Positions 49,160-58,088 of a stretch of DNA of 64,000 nucleotides are shown piece by piece (positions within the stretch are counted from its first letter, which is position 1; the number at the start of each line of letters is the position of its first letter). The position numbers were made by a program, and so were the translations under genes. The stretch comes from Photobacterium phosphoreum (GTDB taxonomy: Bacteria > Pseudomonadota > Gammaproteobacteria > Enterobacterales > Vibrionaceae): assembly GCF_002954725.1 (NCBI RefSeq), contig NZ_MSCQ01000001.1, forward strand, positions 1,574,704 to 1,638,703. The letters run 5' to 3'. The notes under the pieces were generated by a model. The model had not been told where the DNA came from. It saw nothing but the letters and a program-made list of their open reading frames with translations, and did no database searches.

Positions 49160-49227
49160 CGTTGGTATCTCTCGTGTTAATACATAAAAAGGGCCATCAG
49201 CCCTTTTTAGTTTATATTGCAATGATT

Positions 49228-49563
49228 TTATAATTCAAAATCATCAAAATCATTTGTATCAGTTTGACGCTCAAGATATGCAACTAAATCATCATGGCCA
49301 CCAATATAGTGACCCGCTAAAATAATCTGCGGTACTGTGCGTACATTAACATTGGCAACGTGTTGAATAAAATCAGCCATCACTGTTTTAGTTAATTGTT
49401 GCCCTAATACTAATGTTGAATACTCTGTACCTTGTTGGTCAAGTAATGCTTTCGCTTTTACACAGTACGGACAATTAGGTTGTGTAATGATTACATTCTT
49501 GTATTCCGTTAACTGTTCTATTGTCAAACCTTGATCACTGCTCATAAACTCATCTATCTTCAT
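49228..49563 (-). CDS. Glutaredoxin-like protein (CPYC)
   Basis: This is an 111-residue thiol-disulfide oxidoreductase of the dithiol glutaredoxin class. The active site is CPYC (Cys31, Cys34) in VIITQPNCPYCVKAK, with the cis-Pro loop RTVPQI and the GGHDDL glutathione-binding end. It has about 20 extra residues at the N-terminus and an acidic C-terminal tail (NDFDDFEL). The start is uncertain: ATG 49563 has a poor ribosome-binding site, while ATG 49545 has GATGAG at good distance and would trim six residues. It probably reduces protein or small-molecule disulfides with glutathione. Confidence 0.9.
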   Translation of the reverse strand: MKIDEFMSSDQGLTIEQLTEYKNVIITQPNCPYCVKAKALLDQQGTEYSTLVLGQQLTKTVMADFIQHVANVNVRTVPQIILAGHYIGGHDDLVAYLERQTDTNDFDDFEL

Positions 49564-49945
49564 CAATTAAAAATGGTATTCACGATAAAACAATCTGAGT
49601 GATGAGTAAAATTTATAAACAACACAATCGAAAAAAACAGCATAAAAAGCACAAATATTACACACTTTCATCAATTTGGCGGTGCAAACATATGAAAGTT
49701 ACAAACTGCATAAATTTGACAAACAAGTTAACACTTTTTACTTCAACATATATTGAATAATCATCAAAAATAGATGATATTAATTAGGACAGTGGAATAA
49801 GTTATTGCCAGTACAAGGTTTTTTTAATCACTGACTTAATCACTGACAAACATTTTATAAATACCTTTTTTCGACATGCTTGCGTCATTCATTATTCATA
49901 TACGGACGTATTGATACTTTATATTATTCAAAAAGGAGAGCACTG
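49564..49945. other. 382-bp divergent gap
   Basis: An AT-rich gap with the ribosome-binding site AAGGAG of the AMMECR1 gene at its right end. Promoters in both directions are expected; no other feature was found. Confidence 0.45.
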
Positions 49946-50566
49946 GTGGATATTTCAGCTGTCACACATCAAACATACAATAAAGGTGAACTCACGCAGC
50001 TACTGGATATTGCCCGTGATGCCATTCGAGGTCATTTTTCAGAAAAAGCAATTTCAACTTCGGCACCTAATCTTGATCACTATAATCGTAAAATGTTGCA
50101 ACCCGCAGCGTGCTTTGTGACATTAGAAGTTAACGGTCAACTACAAGGTTGTATCGGTTCTACAATTGCAACTAAGCCTTTAATATTAGAAATGCATAAC
50201 AAAGCGATTGGTAGTGCTTATGAAGATCGCCGTTTTATGCCACTTGCAGAAGATCAACTTGATGATTTAAGTATTGAAGTAGAAGTGCTATCACCATTGG
50301 TTATACAACCATTTAGTACTGAAGCTGAATTGTTTGAGTATTTATCTCATCATAAGCAAGGGGTGCAACTAACGGATCGACACGTACAAACTGTGGTATT
50401 ACCAAGCGCTTGGCGTCGAGGGTTATCAACCTTGCAATTTATACAACTGCTCAAACAAAAAGCAGGTTGGTCAGCTAGTTATTGGTCCGACACTATGGTA
50501 ATTAAAACCTTTACGACCTGCGCACTTAAAGAAAACTTTAATACGATTCGTGGTAAATACTTCTAA
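49946..50566 (+). CDS. AMMECR1-domain protein (AmmeMemoRadiSam system protein A type)
   Basis: This 206-residue single-domain AMMECR1 protein has the signature GCIGS (68-72) in LQGCIGSTIATKPL, then AYEDRRFMPL and SIEVEVLSPL, and the C-terminal LPSAWRRG and YWSDTMVIKTF. GTG 49946 is chosen because AAGGAG lies at good distance; an ATG-less extension to 49880 is unlikely. The function of the family is unknown. In many organisms it is encoded with a Memo-like protein and a radical SAM protein, but neither is nearby here, so this is a lone gene. Confidence 0.88.
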   Translation: MDISAVTHQTYNKGELTQLLDIARDAIRGHFSEKAISTSAPNLDHYNRKMLQPAACFVTLEVNGQLQGCIGSTIATKPLILEMHNKAIGSAYEDRRFMPLAEDQLDDLSIEVEVLSPLVIQPFSTEAELFEYLSHHKQGVQLTDRHVQTVVLPSAWRRGLSTLQFIQLLKQKAGWSASYWSDTMVIKTFTTCALKENFNTIRGKYF

Positions 50567-50586
50567 TACTGCAATCAACCCTACGA

Positions 50587-50620
50587 GACAAAACAGCATG
50601 TTCCCTATCGCTGTTTTGTC
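50587..50620 (+). terminator. Hairpin downstream of the AMMECR1 gene
   Basis: GACAAAACAGC and GCTGTTTTGTC form a perfect 11-bp stem with a 12-base loop. The T-run is weak, so termination may be partial; the minus-strand gene converges here. Confidence 0.6.
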
Positions 50621-50684
50621 AATAAATTAACGTCTCACTATCTAACCAAATCTACCTGTTAATATCTTAATTTTCATGCTGCAC

Positions 50685-51815
50685 TTATACACTATAAGAA
50701 GCAATATCAACCCAAACTAATCGATGATCAGATCCTGCTAGTGGCTTCTCTCGCCCTTTATCATCAAGTATTAATTGTCGTAATGGATGACCTTTTTCAG
50801 GCCAAAACACACCACTTTTTAATACCGTTAAGTTAGACGATGGCAGAACATAATCTAAACGCATTCCACCTAAATGGGTCCATTCATTACTGCGTCCCTT
50901 GCGTCGTTGCCACGGTCTATATTCACTACCACCCATACTTTTTGGCGTTAATGGTCCATGACTGACCTGCTGATTAATTCGAGTATGATTAAGTAATTGT
51001 TTAATTGGCGCTTTTAATCCATCACCATCAATCACATCAGCATTAAGATCACCTAATACGATAAATGATTGTTCGCGCTTCAAGCCCCCAGTATTGCCAT
51101 TATCGTCTTTTAAATACGCGGCATCATCGAGAATATCGCAAATTAATTGAATTTCATCATGATTACGTTTGGCATTTCGACGTTCAGGGCCATCAAAAAC
51201 AGGCGGGGTTGGATGGCAACATACCAAATTAATCACTTGCTGCTCAAGTTGAATAGGAATAACAAGATGATTCTTAGAAGATAATCGTAATAAATTTACC
51301 GCTTCTGCGCTGTAAAAATCACGAGGAATCAATGTATTCGGCAGATTATTCCACAACATATGTTGCCATGAACGGATATTATTGTCTTGGATTGGGTATT
51401 TAGATAATAATACAAAACCAAAATTGCCATGAAAATGACCAAACCCCATTCCATCCGCTGGCAATGAAATGATACCGTCATTATTTAAATCTATCCCTGT
51501 CAATAAACCGGTATTGGTTGCAGGACATAATCGATACGGATATTCGATAGGATGCTGTTCATATTGAGCAACTGATAAGTAATTATCACAAAAATTAGCT
51601 AGTGCACCATCATCGCCCCCTGCTCCAAGATGATCAAATTCACACAGTAATATTACATCAGGAGCAGCATGTTGAATAATGGCGGCTAAACGTCGCAAGC
51701 GTGTAATATTCGGGTTAGCGGTTAATGCTAATATTTTTTCTGATTCACAGTCAGACATCGAAATATTAAACATCGCGACACGAAGTGATGGATGACAACT
51801 AGACGCAGATTCCAC
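50685..51815 (-). CDS. Endonuclease/exonuclease/phosphatase (EEP) family protein
   Basis: This 376-residue protein has the EEP fold of metal-dependent phosphoesterases. Visible motifs are RVAMFNISM (first strand with Asn), DVILLCEFDHLG (catalytic Glu), the HPTPPVFDGP loop, IVLGDLNADV (Asp/Asn pair), MRLDYVLPS and GSDHRLVWV (Asp/His near the end). It could act on DNA, inositol phosphates or sphingolipids. An Asp/Asn-rich insert (about 115-130, GIDLNNDGIISLP) looks like a calcium-type loop. No signal peptide was found from the GTG start at 51815; an earlier processed form cannot be excluded. It is a single gene, 97 bp before the next minus-strand gene. Confidence 0.87.
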   Translation of the reverse strand: MESASSCHPSLRVAMFNISMSDCESEKILALTANPNITRLRRLAAIIQHAAPDVILLCEFDHLGAGGDDGALANFCDNYLSVAQYEQHPIEYPYRLCPATNTGLLTGIDLNNDGIISLPADGMGFGHFHGNFGFVLLSKYPIQDNNIRSWQHMLWNNLPNTLIPRDFYSAEAVNLLRLSSKNHLVIPIQLEQQVINLVCCHPTPPVFDGPERRNAKRNHDEIQLICDILDDAAYLKDDNGNTGGLKREQSFIVLGDLNADVIDGDGLKAPIKQLLNHTRINQQVSHGPLTPKSMGGSEYRPWQRRKGRSNEWTHLGGMRLDYVLPSSNLTVLKSGVFWPEKGHPLRQLILDDKGREKPLAGSDHRLVWVDIASYSV

Positions 51816-51912
51816 TTAACAATCTCATATACTTATACTTTACATGCGCATATTGTAGTCGGCATTACCCATTCAACCAATAATAAACGTACTCATTACA
51901 AATATAATAGCG

Positions 51913-52404
51913 TTAACGATTACCGACTAAAGCATCCAGTGCTAGACGAATTTGTTTCGCATCATGACTTGCTCGATGTTGAACTGGGCCTTGTCGTTCA
52001 AGCGCTAATTGAAAATGCTCTCGCTCAAGACCATTATATTGCTTTAACCAACAACAAATTTCAGTCAACATAAATGAGGGCCGCATATGGGCTGCATGAT
52101 ATAACCTTCCAAGCCAAAACAAATCCCACTCACTATCACAAAAAACCAATTCATACTCACCAAGTACAGTATTAAGGTGCCGACAGACATCAACCACCTG
52201 TTTACCATTACTTTCTACTTCATAGCGAGTAATCTTATGAATATGTGACTCAGAAAAATCATCCCAATATACCCAGTCATCACTTGCTGATAACGGATTA
52301 ATTAACAAGCTATGATCTTTACCATTAGGTAATGAATACCCAACCTCAATAGGATAAGAAAATTCGGAGAGTCCTGATGCTTCAAAATCTAACGTTGCCC
52401 ACAT
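51913..52404 (-). CDS. DEDDh 3'-5' exonuclease family protein
   Basis: This 163-residue protein is a compact DEDDh exonuclease domain. Motif I is MWATLDFEASGL (Asp6, Glu8), motif II lies around FCDSEWDLFWLGR (Asp90, Asp94) and motif III is HRASHDAKQIRLAL (His143, Asp148). Substrate and pathway are unknown. It is different from the DnaQ-like gene at 45942, which has an N-terminal extension. ATG 52404 follows AGGGAGAG. It lies upstream of the EEP gene on the same strand; the two nucleolytic-fold genes may be co-transcribed. Confidence 0.88.
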   Translation of the reverse strand: MWATLDFEASGLSEFSYPIEVGYSLPNGKDHSLLINPLSASDDWVYWDDFSESHIHKITRYEVESNGKQVVDVCRHLNTVLGEYELVFCDSEWDLFWLGRLYHAAHMRPSFMLTEICCWLKQYNGLEREHFQLALERQGPVQHRASHDAKQIRLALDALVGNR

Positions 52405-52672
52405 TACACTCTCCCTGTTAGGAAATATTATATTAGTTACCTGTATCTATGATTTTCACAGCATCTATTAATGATAATAATCTCAATTAGAACTAAATAT
52501 AGACCGTTACGTTATTATCACAAAATAATACATACACTGTTTTTTATTCAACCAATAAAAATTAAGTATATTTTTAAAAATACCTTATATATCAATAAAT
52601 ACACACTGTAGATAGGTGTTCACTTTGGTAAGGTATATAATAGCAAAAGAATCAATATCAACGGGTCTCATT

Positions 52673-53200
52673 ATGATTACATCTCCTACACCGATACTGG
52701 GTTTTGCTGGATTTAGTGGCTCAGGAAAAACGACGCTTCTCGAACAACTGATCCCTCTTCTTAGCCAACATAAGTTACGGATCGGATTACTGAAGCACAG
52801 CCATCACGATATTGATCCAGACACTCCAGGAAAGGACAGCTACCGTTTACGTCATGCAGGATGTAGCCAAACGTTGCTAGCAACCCAATCTCGCCATATG
52901 CTGTATTTTGAATACCCACAAGCCGAACGCCAAGATCCTGAATTAAATCATTGTTTAAGTCAGTTAAATCATGACCTGTTGGATCTGGTTTTAATTGAAG
53001 GCTTTCGTGAGCAGCCATTTCCAAAAATAGAAATTCATCGCCCAAGCTACGGTAAACCATTACTCTATCCGAACGATGATACTATCATTGCATTTGCGAG
53101 CGATCAGCCTGCACCTGAGCATTGTGCTTTACCGCCATTAGATTTAAATAACCCTCACGATATTTGCCAATTTATTATTAACTGGCTACGACAAAGTTAA
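52673..53200 (+). CDS. mobB: Molybdopterin-guanine dinucleotide biosynthesis protein MobB
   Basis: This GTP-binding accessory protein works with MobA in adding GMP to molybdopterin. The 175-residue product has the P-loop GFSGSGKTT (13-21), LKHSHHDIDPDTPGKDS with the family His/Asp residues, RLRHAGCSQTLLA, and DLVLIEGFREQPFPKIEIHR. ATG 52673 is chosen, although an in-frame start at 52616 exists. No mobA is beside it, but a YnjE-type rhodanese gene linked to molybdopterin lies 1.4 kb away. It ends at a shared terminator. Confidence 0.94.
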   Translation: MITSPTPILGFAGFSGSGKTTLLEQLIPLLSQHKLRIGLLKHSHHDIDPDTPGKDSYRLRHAGCSQTLLATQSRHMLYFEYPQAERQDPELNHCLSQLNHDLLDLVLIEGFREQPFPKIEIHRPSYGKPLLYPNDDTIIAFASDQPAPEHCALPPLDLNNPHDICQFIINWLRQS

Positions 53201-53238
53201 TGCGGTAACGATAATACAGTAACGATAATGCGCTAAAA

Positions 53239-53270
53239 AATACCGCAGCTTAGTTTCCTAAGTCGCGGTA
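53239..53270. terminator. Terminator between mobB and the META-domain gene
   Basis: ATACCGC and GCGGTAT close an inner CTTAG/CTAAG stem around a TTTC loop. On the minus strand a six-T run follows, so it mainly serves the META-domain gene and may serve mobB. Confidence 0.75.
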
Positions 53271-53309
53271 TATAAATATGATTTAGAAATAACAGTACTT
53301 AACAATGTA

Positions 53310-54335
53310 TTATGATTGCGTTTTTTTCGCTGAAAATATCATTACTCCAGCATGATGATCAAGCTGATAGGTAAGCGCTAATTTTCCTGCAAAATAGGTA
53401 AATTGAGTCACTGCTGCTAATTGTTCAAAATAACGTTTCTGCCGATGAGACGCTAAAGAATCATCACATTTTCTTTCTGTGATTGCGGCATGTTGCTCTA
53501 ATACATCAATCGCTCCTGGTTGTAATAGTGACTTCACAGTAACGGTATAATTATTACAATCAACCATGCCAACAAAATGACCATTGATATAGCGTAAATT
53601 AATCTTACTGGCACTCGTTACTGGATCACCATAACGCCAACTTTCTAGCTGCCATTCTGTATTAGCTAAAATCGCGGGTGTTAGTCTAACAATCGGTTGA
53701 TGGCTGGGTATTTCAACTAACTTATTATGATCTAAACGCCAAATATGACGTGCAACATCTCCGGGACAACAAGCAGGATCATTTTTTCCCGCTTGAATAA
53801 CATCTAATATTATTTGATGATTTTTAATCACTAATCCTTTCACTCGGACTCTATCACCAACATATTGCGTCGCAACGTTCACCAATTTACCATCTCGATA
53901 AGCCATCACTGCAAGATATAAAAATTGACCACTACCACCAGGAGAATAATTTAACAGCACCACAGCCATCGGATCATTATTCGCATTCAATACACCTGTC
54001 GCCTTCAAGTCACTTAATAACATCACTTGTGGCATTACATTCCCCCCAGGTTGATAGGGTTCACCAGCCCACAAGCCTTGCTGTAAATGAATCGTACTGC
54101 CAATATCATCAATCCCGTGATAATAAGCTTGCTGTAATACTAATAATGAATAATCGTCGGCCTTAGAATCTACAGGCACAGATAGAGGAGGTATTTGAGG
54201 ACTTAATGTCAGTGGTGATTGTTGATTTTCTTGTGATGAACTTGCATGAGGATCTCGCGTTGTTACCTCTGCTGCCATTAACGTTGTACTATAAATCGTT
54301 AATATGCTTATAAATACAGGGATAAAACGCTTCAT
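53310..54335 (-). CDS. Exported META-domain protein
   Basis: This is a 341-residue exported protein: signal peptide (FIPVFISILTIYSTTLMAA), Pro/Ser/Gln-rich linker (about 27-58), a central domain of about 60-210 with ILDVIQAGKNDPACCPGDVA, and a C-terminal META (HslJ-like) domain starting NTEWQLESWRYG (about 228). The meaning of the central domain is not known; the CCPGD loop could be a disulfide. HslJ-type proteins are linked to novobiocin and heat responses, but the fusion is different. ATG 54335 follows AAGGAA. It converges on mobB. Confidence 0.85.
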   Translation of the reverse strand: MKRFIPVFISILTIYSTTLMAAEVTTRDPHASSSQENQQSPLTLSPQIPPLSVPVDSKADDYSLLVLQQAYYHGIDDIGSTIHLQQGLWAGEPYQPGGNVMPQVMLLSDLKATGVLNANNDPMAVVLLNYSPGGSGQFLYLAVMAYRDGKLVNVATQYVGDRVRVKGLVIKNHQIILDVIQAGKNDPACCPGDVARHIWRLDHNKLVEIPSHQPIVRLTPAILANTEWQLESWRYGDPVTSASKINLRYINGHFVGMVDCNNYTVTVKSLLQPGAIDVLEQHAAITERKCDDSLASHRQKRYFEQLAAVTQFTYFAGKLALTYQLDHHAGVMIFSAKKTQS

Positions 54336-54567
54336 ATATATTCCTTATTAATGTCTCAACACGATATCTCATGGTTCGATCATGCTGTAATATATTTCAG
54401 ACACAAAAGTCCTATAATAGTTCCTAAATAAAAATGACCCGCATATTTATTTATACTTTTTCAACAAAAAATATCTTATCGATAAATAAAATCCAATTGT
54501 ATTACCTTTTAAAAACGTTAAAATGCGCGCTTGTTTTTGACTATCACTAAGGTGATTAGGTTTAACC

Positions 54568-55902
54568 ATGCTCATTAAAATAACCGCTATAACTGCACTA
54601 TTACTAACATCAACGGTTTCATTTGCCAGTCCTGCAACCTCCCTACCAATAGCTACATTTGCGCAATTAGCGCAATTAGCGCAACAGCAATCGCATAAGA
54701 CTCCGCTGCAAATTATTGATTGTCGTAACAGTAATTTTTATAACGGTTGGCCTGAACCCCAGCAACAACGTGGCGGTCATATTGCAGGCGCAGTCAACAT
54801 TGATGCAAGCTGGCTAAAAACGTTAGATACATCTGCTTTTAAGACCCTACTTCGTGATAAACACCTTCAATCTACTTTACCGACTTACTTATATTGCTCG
54901 GCCGATAAAGCTCAACAATTATCGACCGCTTTACAAGCGCAAGGTTATAAATCGCTAACCACTATCGATCAACCGCTTAATCTCTATCATGGTCAACTCA
55001 GTACCTTACCTAATTTTCAACAATTAGTGCCAGCATCATGGCTAAATGAGCTTATTAATGGCAGGCACCCTCGCTATGCACCAAAACATGGCTATAAAGT
55101 GGTTGAAGTTGAATGGGGACCACCAGTTAAATATTTACTGGATCATATCCCTGGGGCTTTATACGTTAATACCAATACTATCGAATCAAAACCTTGGTGG
55201 AATAAAGTCAGTAATACCGCGTTAGCTAAAGTGATTGCGAATCTTGGTATTCGTTATGACACCACCGTAATATTGTATGCACGTAATAATATGTCTGCCG
55301 CCCGTTTTGCCAATTTCTTAATGTATGCCGGCGTTAAAGATGTGCGGCTATTAAATGGCGGCTGGACTGCATGGGATAATGCGGGTTACCCAACTGAACA
55401 TTTACCAAACTATAATCAACACCCAGTTACGTTTGGAAAGAAAATCCCTGCAAATCCACAATACTTAATAGATACCAATCAAGTTAAAGCATTATTGAAA
55501 AAGCCAGTTAATCAACAATCTGTTGTCAGTGTTCGTACATGGCCAGAATATATTGGTGAAACCAGTGGTTATGACTATATAAAGCCTAAAGGTCGTATCG
55601 AAGGTGCTAAATGGGGACATGCAGGTTCTGACTCTTACCACATGCAAGATTATCTTAACCCAGATCAAACCATGAAAAGTGGTGCTGAAATTACTGCCCA
55701 ATGGGCGCAATGGAATATTAAGCCGAATCAAGATGTCGCATTTTTCTGTGGTACGGGATGGCGAGCATCAGAAGCCTTTTTCTTTGCTCATATTCTTGGA
55801 TGGAAAAACATCAGTGTCTACGATGGTGGTTGGTATCAATGGAGTGCCAATAAAAACAACTCAATAGCAGAAGGAACGGTTGCTCCCGCGAGTGTCCACT
55901 AA
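54568..55902 (+). CDS. ynjE: YnjE-type protein with three rhodanese domains
   Basis: This is a 444-residue exported sulfurtransferase with three tandem rhodanese domains, as in E. coli YnjE. It has a signal peptide (LIKITAITALLLTSTVSFA), domain 1 (about 28-140) with Cys110 in LYCSADKAQ, domain 2 (about 150-280) with no Cys at the active position (LYARNNMSAAR), and domain 3 (about 300-435) with the YnjE active-site loop CGTGWR (Cys394). Only domain 3 keeps the full loop. In E. coli, YnjE stimulates sulfur transfer for molybdopterin synthesis. ATG 54568 follows an AGG at good distance. The nearby mobB (1.4 kb) supports a molybdenum-cofactor theme. Confidence 0.92.
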   Translation: MLIKITAITALLLTSTVSFASPATSLPIATFAQLAQLAQQQSHKTPLQIIDCRNSNFYNGWPEPQQQRGGHIAGAVNIDASWLKTLDTSAFKTLLRDKHLQSTLPTYLYCSADKAQQLSTALQAQGYKSLTTIDQPLNLYHGQLSTLPNFQQLVPASWLNELINGRHPRYAPKHGYKVVEVEWGPPVKYLLDHIPGALYVNTNTIESKPWWNKVSNTALAKVIANLGIRYDTTVILYARNNMSAARFANFLMYAGVKDVRLLNGGWTAWDNAGYPTEHLPNYNQHPVTFGKKIPANPQYLIDTNQVKALLKKPVNQQSVVSVRTWPEYIGETSGYDYIKPKGRIEGAKWGHAGSDSYHMQDYLNPDQTMKSGAEITAQWAQWNIKPNQDVAFFCGTGWRASEAFFFAHILGWKNISVYDGGWYQWSANKNNSIAEGTVAPASVH

Positions 55903-55927
55903 ATAACGAATAAATATTCCATACAAT

Positions 55928-55978
55928 AATGGCAGTGCAATATTCCTCACTTATTAAAGAATATTCCCTGCCATTTTT
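55928..55978. terminator. Long hairpin between ynjE and ydhF
   Basis: AATGGCAG pairs with CTGCCATT and AATATTC with GAATATT, with small internal mismatches; a T-run follows. It lies between convergent genes. Confidence 0.65.
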
Positions 55979-56006
55979 AATCTTTTAATCTTTTAATCTT
56001 TTAATC
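55975..56006. repeat. Four tandem 8-bp repeats TTTTAATC
   Basis: Four perfect copies of TTTTAATC sit between the hairpin and the end of the convergent ydhF gene. The array is non-coding and would be prone to slippage. Confidence 0.95.
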
Positions 56007-56028
56007 ATCTGACAAGAACAATACCGTT

Positions 56029-56937
56029 CTATGGCACACCGTGACCTTTTGAAGCAACCCATACTCGGTAAAATTGCTCACGTGATAACGTAAAATCAAG
56101 TGCAGCAACCGCTGATCTTACTCGCTCAATATTACCCGACCCTATAATAGAGATAGGATCAGAAGGTAAACGTCGAATCCATGCATAAATAACCTGATCA
56201 ATACTATCGGCACCTATTTCAGACGCAATATCAGTTAATGTTGCACGTACTCGCTGATGTTGTTCACTGTTGCCAGTAAAAATATCACCACCAGCCAAAC
56301 ATGACCATGCCATCGGATGAATGCGCTTCATTTGTAATTGATCAAGCGTACCATCATGTGCGACGTCAAAATTAAGCGGATTAATTTCAACTTGGTTAGT
56401 AACCAGAGGTTGATCAAGACGAGATTGCAATAAATCAAATTGGGCAGGAGAAAAATTCGACACCCCAAAATGATTAACCTTTCCTTGTTGTTTTAACTCA
56501 GCAAAAGCAGAAGTAACCTCATCAGCATCCATCAGTAGATCTGGGCGATGAATCAATAACAAATCAATATTATCAACATGTAAGTTTGCCAATGAGTTAT
56601 TTACAGACTCAACAATATGCTGCTTACTGGTATCGTAATGATTAATGCGTCGTTGAGGGTATTTAGCATTGCACAGGTTAATATCGCATTTAGTCACTAT
56701 CTGTAATTGCTGGCGTAAACTTGGCTTTAATGCTAATGCTTCACCAAATAAAACTTCACATTGATAGCCACCATAAATATCAGCGTGATCAACCGTGGTG
56801 ACCCCTAATTCTAGATGTTGCTCTAAAAAAGCTAATCGTTGCTGCGCTGTCATGCCCCATTCAGCTAAACGCCAATAGCCTTGCACTAACTCTGAAAACT
56901 GTAATTGCTGTGCAACCATTGTGACTTGATTAACCAT
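56029..56937 (-). CDS. ydhF: YdhF-type aldo/keto reductase
   Basis: This NADPH-type aldo/keto reductase has 302 residues, close to E. coli YdhF (298). It has the catalytic Asp/Tyr pair in TVDHADIYGGY, Lys in IVTKCDI, His in LLIHRPDLLM, VNHFGVSNFSP, the TNQVEINPL stretch and the C-terminal SIIGSGNIERVRSA that binds the cofactor. The substrate is unknown. ATG 56937 follows AAAGGATGG. The gene converges on ynjE and is monocistronic. Confidence 0.93.
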   Translation of the reverse strand: MVNQVTMVAQQLQFSELVQGYWRLAEWGMTAQQRLAFLEQHLELGVTTVDHADIYGGYQCEVLFGEALALKPSLRQQLQIVTKCDINLCNAKYPQRRINHYDTSKQHIVESVNNSLANLHVDNIDLLLIHRPDLLMDADEVTSAFAELKQQGKVNHFGVSNFSPAQFDLLQSRLDQPLVTNQVEINPLNFDVAHDGTLDQLQMKRIHPMAWSCLAGGDIFTGNSEQHQRVRATLTDIASEIGADSIDQVIYAWIRRLPSDPISIIGSGNIERVRSAVAALDFTLSREQFYRVWVASKGHGVP

Positions 56938-57084
56938 CAGACCATCCTTTGTAGAAAGTAATACTAATATTACCTACCATCCTAAGAGCCTTAAATAATA
57001 GCCGCAAATGAATTAACTAAAAACAAAGTATGCAGACTAAAAACTATGACTTAGGCTGCAACTTATAAATAATAGTCTGGCTAA

Positions 57085-58023
57085 TTAGCGTTTAACACAA
57101 ATGTCTGAACGTATCGGCTGCTGGTTAATGGCATTCATTACTTGTTGTGGATTTGCGCTATAAGCGAGATGTAATGACTTTGCTGATAACTTACTTTTTA
57201 AGTATTCAGTGTAATCATTAAACTTATAATGCTGATAAGCTGATGGGTACATTCGACTACAGCTGTCATACCACCCCACATAACGTTTAAAAAATAAGGC
57301 TGCCTGAGATGGTGTCATCTCACTCATTGTAATCGCCATATCTTTACTCAACTGAAAATGCTGATAATCAATCGGTGAATCCCAAAATCCGCCCCAATAT
57401 TGAAAACCATTACGAGCAAAAGTATCGATCACTACTTCAGCCATACCTCGACTATCCGGCTTACCAAAACGGTATATAGCACGATTGGCATATTGTGTAC
57501 CTTGAACTGGACTAAATTTAACATTGCCATTACCACTAAAGGTCACAAATGGGTTTTGTAATGGATTTAAATCTATCGCAGCCCCATAAGCATGTAATGA
57601 TAAACTGCCAGTACCCGCAACCGGACGGTAATTAAATGCCGATGTATTATTGGCCGTCATTGATTGGACATCATTACCGCCATAAATTTCAATGGGTACT
57701 GCTTTATGAATCGGAAAACCTTGTTGATATAAAGCATCAAAAATATTGCCGACATACGGTGCTACCGCATCCATCACGACTAATTGACCATTGGTATGTG
57801 CTTTACCCGTAAAATCACGGTAATTAAAGGTGACTTTTTTGAGTCGTTGGCATGATACTGGAGCAGAACTGGACATAACCCCAGCTTTAGTCATTGCTTG
57901 ACACTCGCTTGTCGATAACGAATTTATTTGTGCAGCATTAACTGAAAACGTAGCGCCACATATAGTACTAAATAAAAGAAAAAGATAACTTGTCGATTTT
58001 TGGATCATCATCCTGATACTCAC
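57085..58023 (-). CDS. M15-type peptidoglycan peptidase (D-Ala-D-Ala/L-Ala-D-Glu carboxypeptidase-like)
   Basis: This 312-residue exported protein contains a C-terminal M15 metallopeptidase domain. It has a signal peptide at about 10-30 (SYLFLLFSTICGATFSVNA). The zinc site shows SLHAYGAAIDLNP (His144, Asp151) and WDSPIDYQHFQL (catalytic Asp219, His222), in the M15 layout. It probably cuts peptide bridges in the cell wall. The N-terminal 60 residues have a Cys-rich pattern (TSECQAMTKAGV, VSCQRL) seen in extensin-like and YcbK-related proteins. The GTG start at 58023 is uncertain; ATG 58011 or 58008 are possible. It precedes the S4 gene by strand order but a terminator lies between them. Confidence 0.86.
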   Translation of the reverse strand: MSIRMMIQKSTSYLFLLFSTICGATFSVNAAQINSLSTSECQAMTKAGVMSSSAPVSCQRLKKVTFNYRDFTGKAHTNGQLVVMDAVAPYVGNIFDALYQQGFPIHKAVPIEIYGGNDVQSMTANNTSAFNYRPVAGTGSLSLHAYGAAIDLNPLQNPFVTFSGNGNVKFSPVQGTQYANRAIYRFGKPDSRGMAEVVIDTFARNGFQYWGGFWDSPIDYQHFQLSKDMAITMSEMTPSQAALFFKRYVGWYDSCSRMYPSAYQHYKFNDYTEYLKSKLSAKSLHLAYSANPQQVMNAINQQPIRSDICVKR

Positions 58024-58040
58024 TCATATAAAGCATATAT

Positions 58041-58070
58041 AAAAAAGACGCACTATATGCACGTCTTTTA
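58041..58070 (-). terminator. Terminator downstream of the S4-domain gene
   Basis: On the minus strand AAAAGACG and CGTCTTTT pair around an 11-base loop, followed by a T-run. It separates the S4 gene from the M15 peptidase gene. Confidence 0.75.
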
Positions 58071-58088
58071 TGTGTTTCTCATCCAAAA

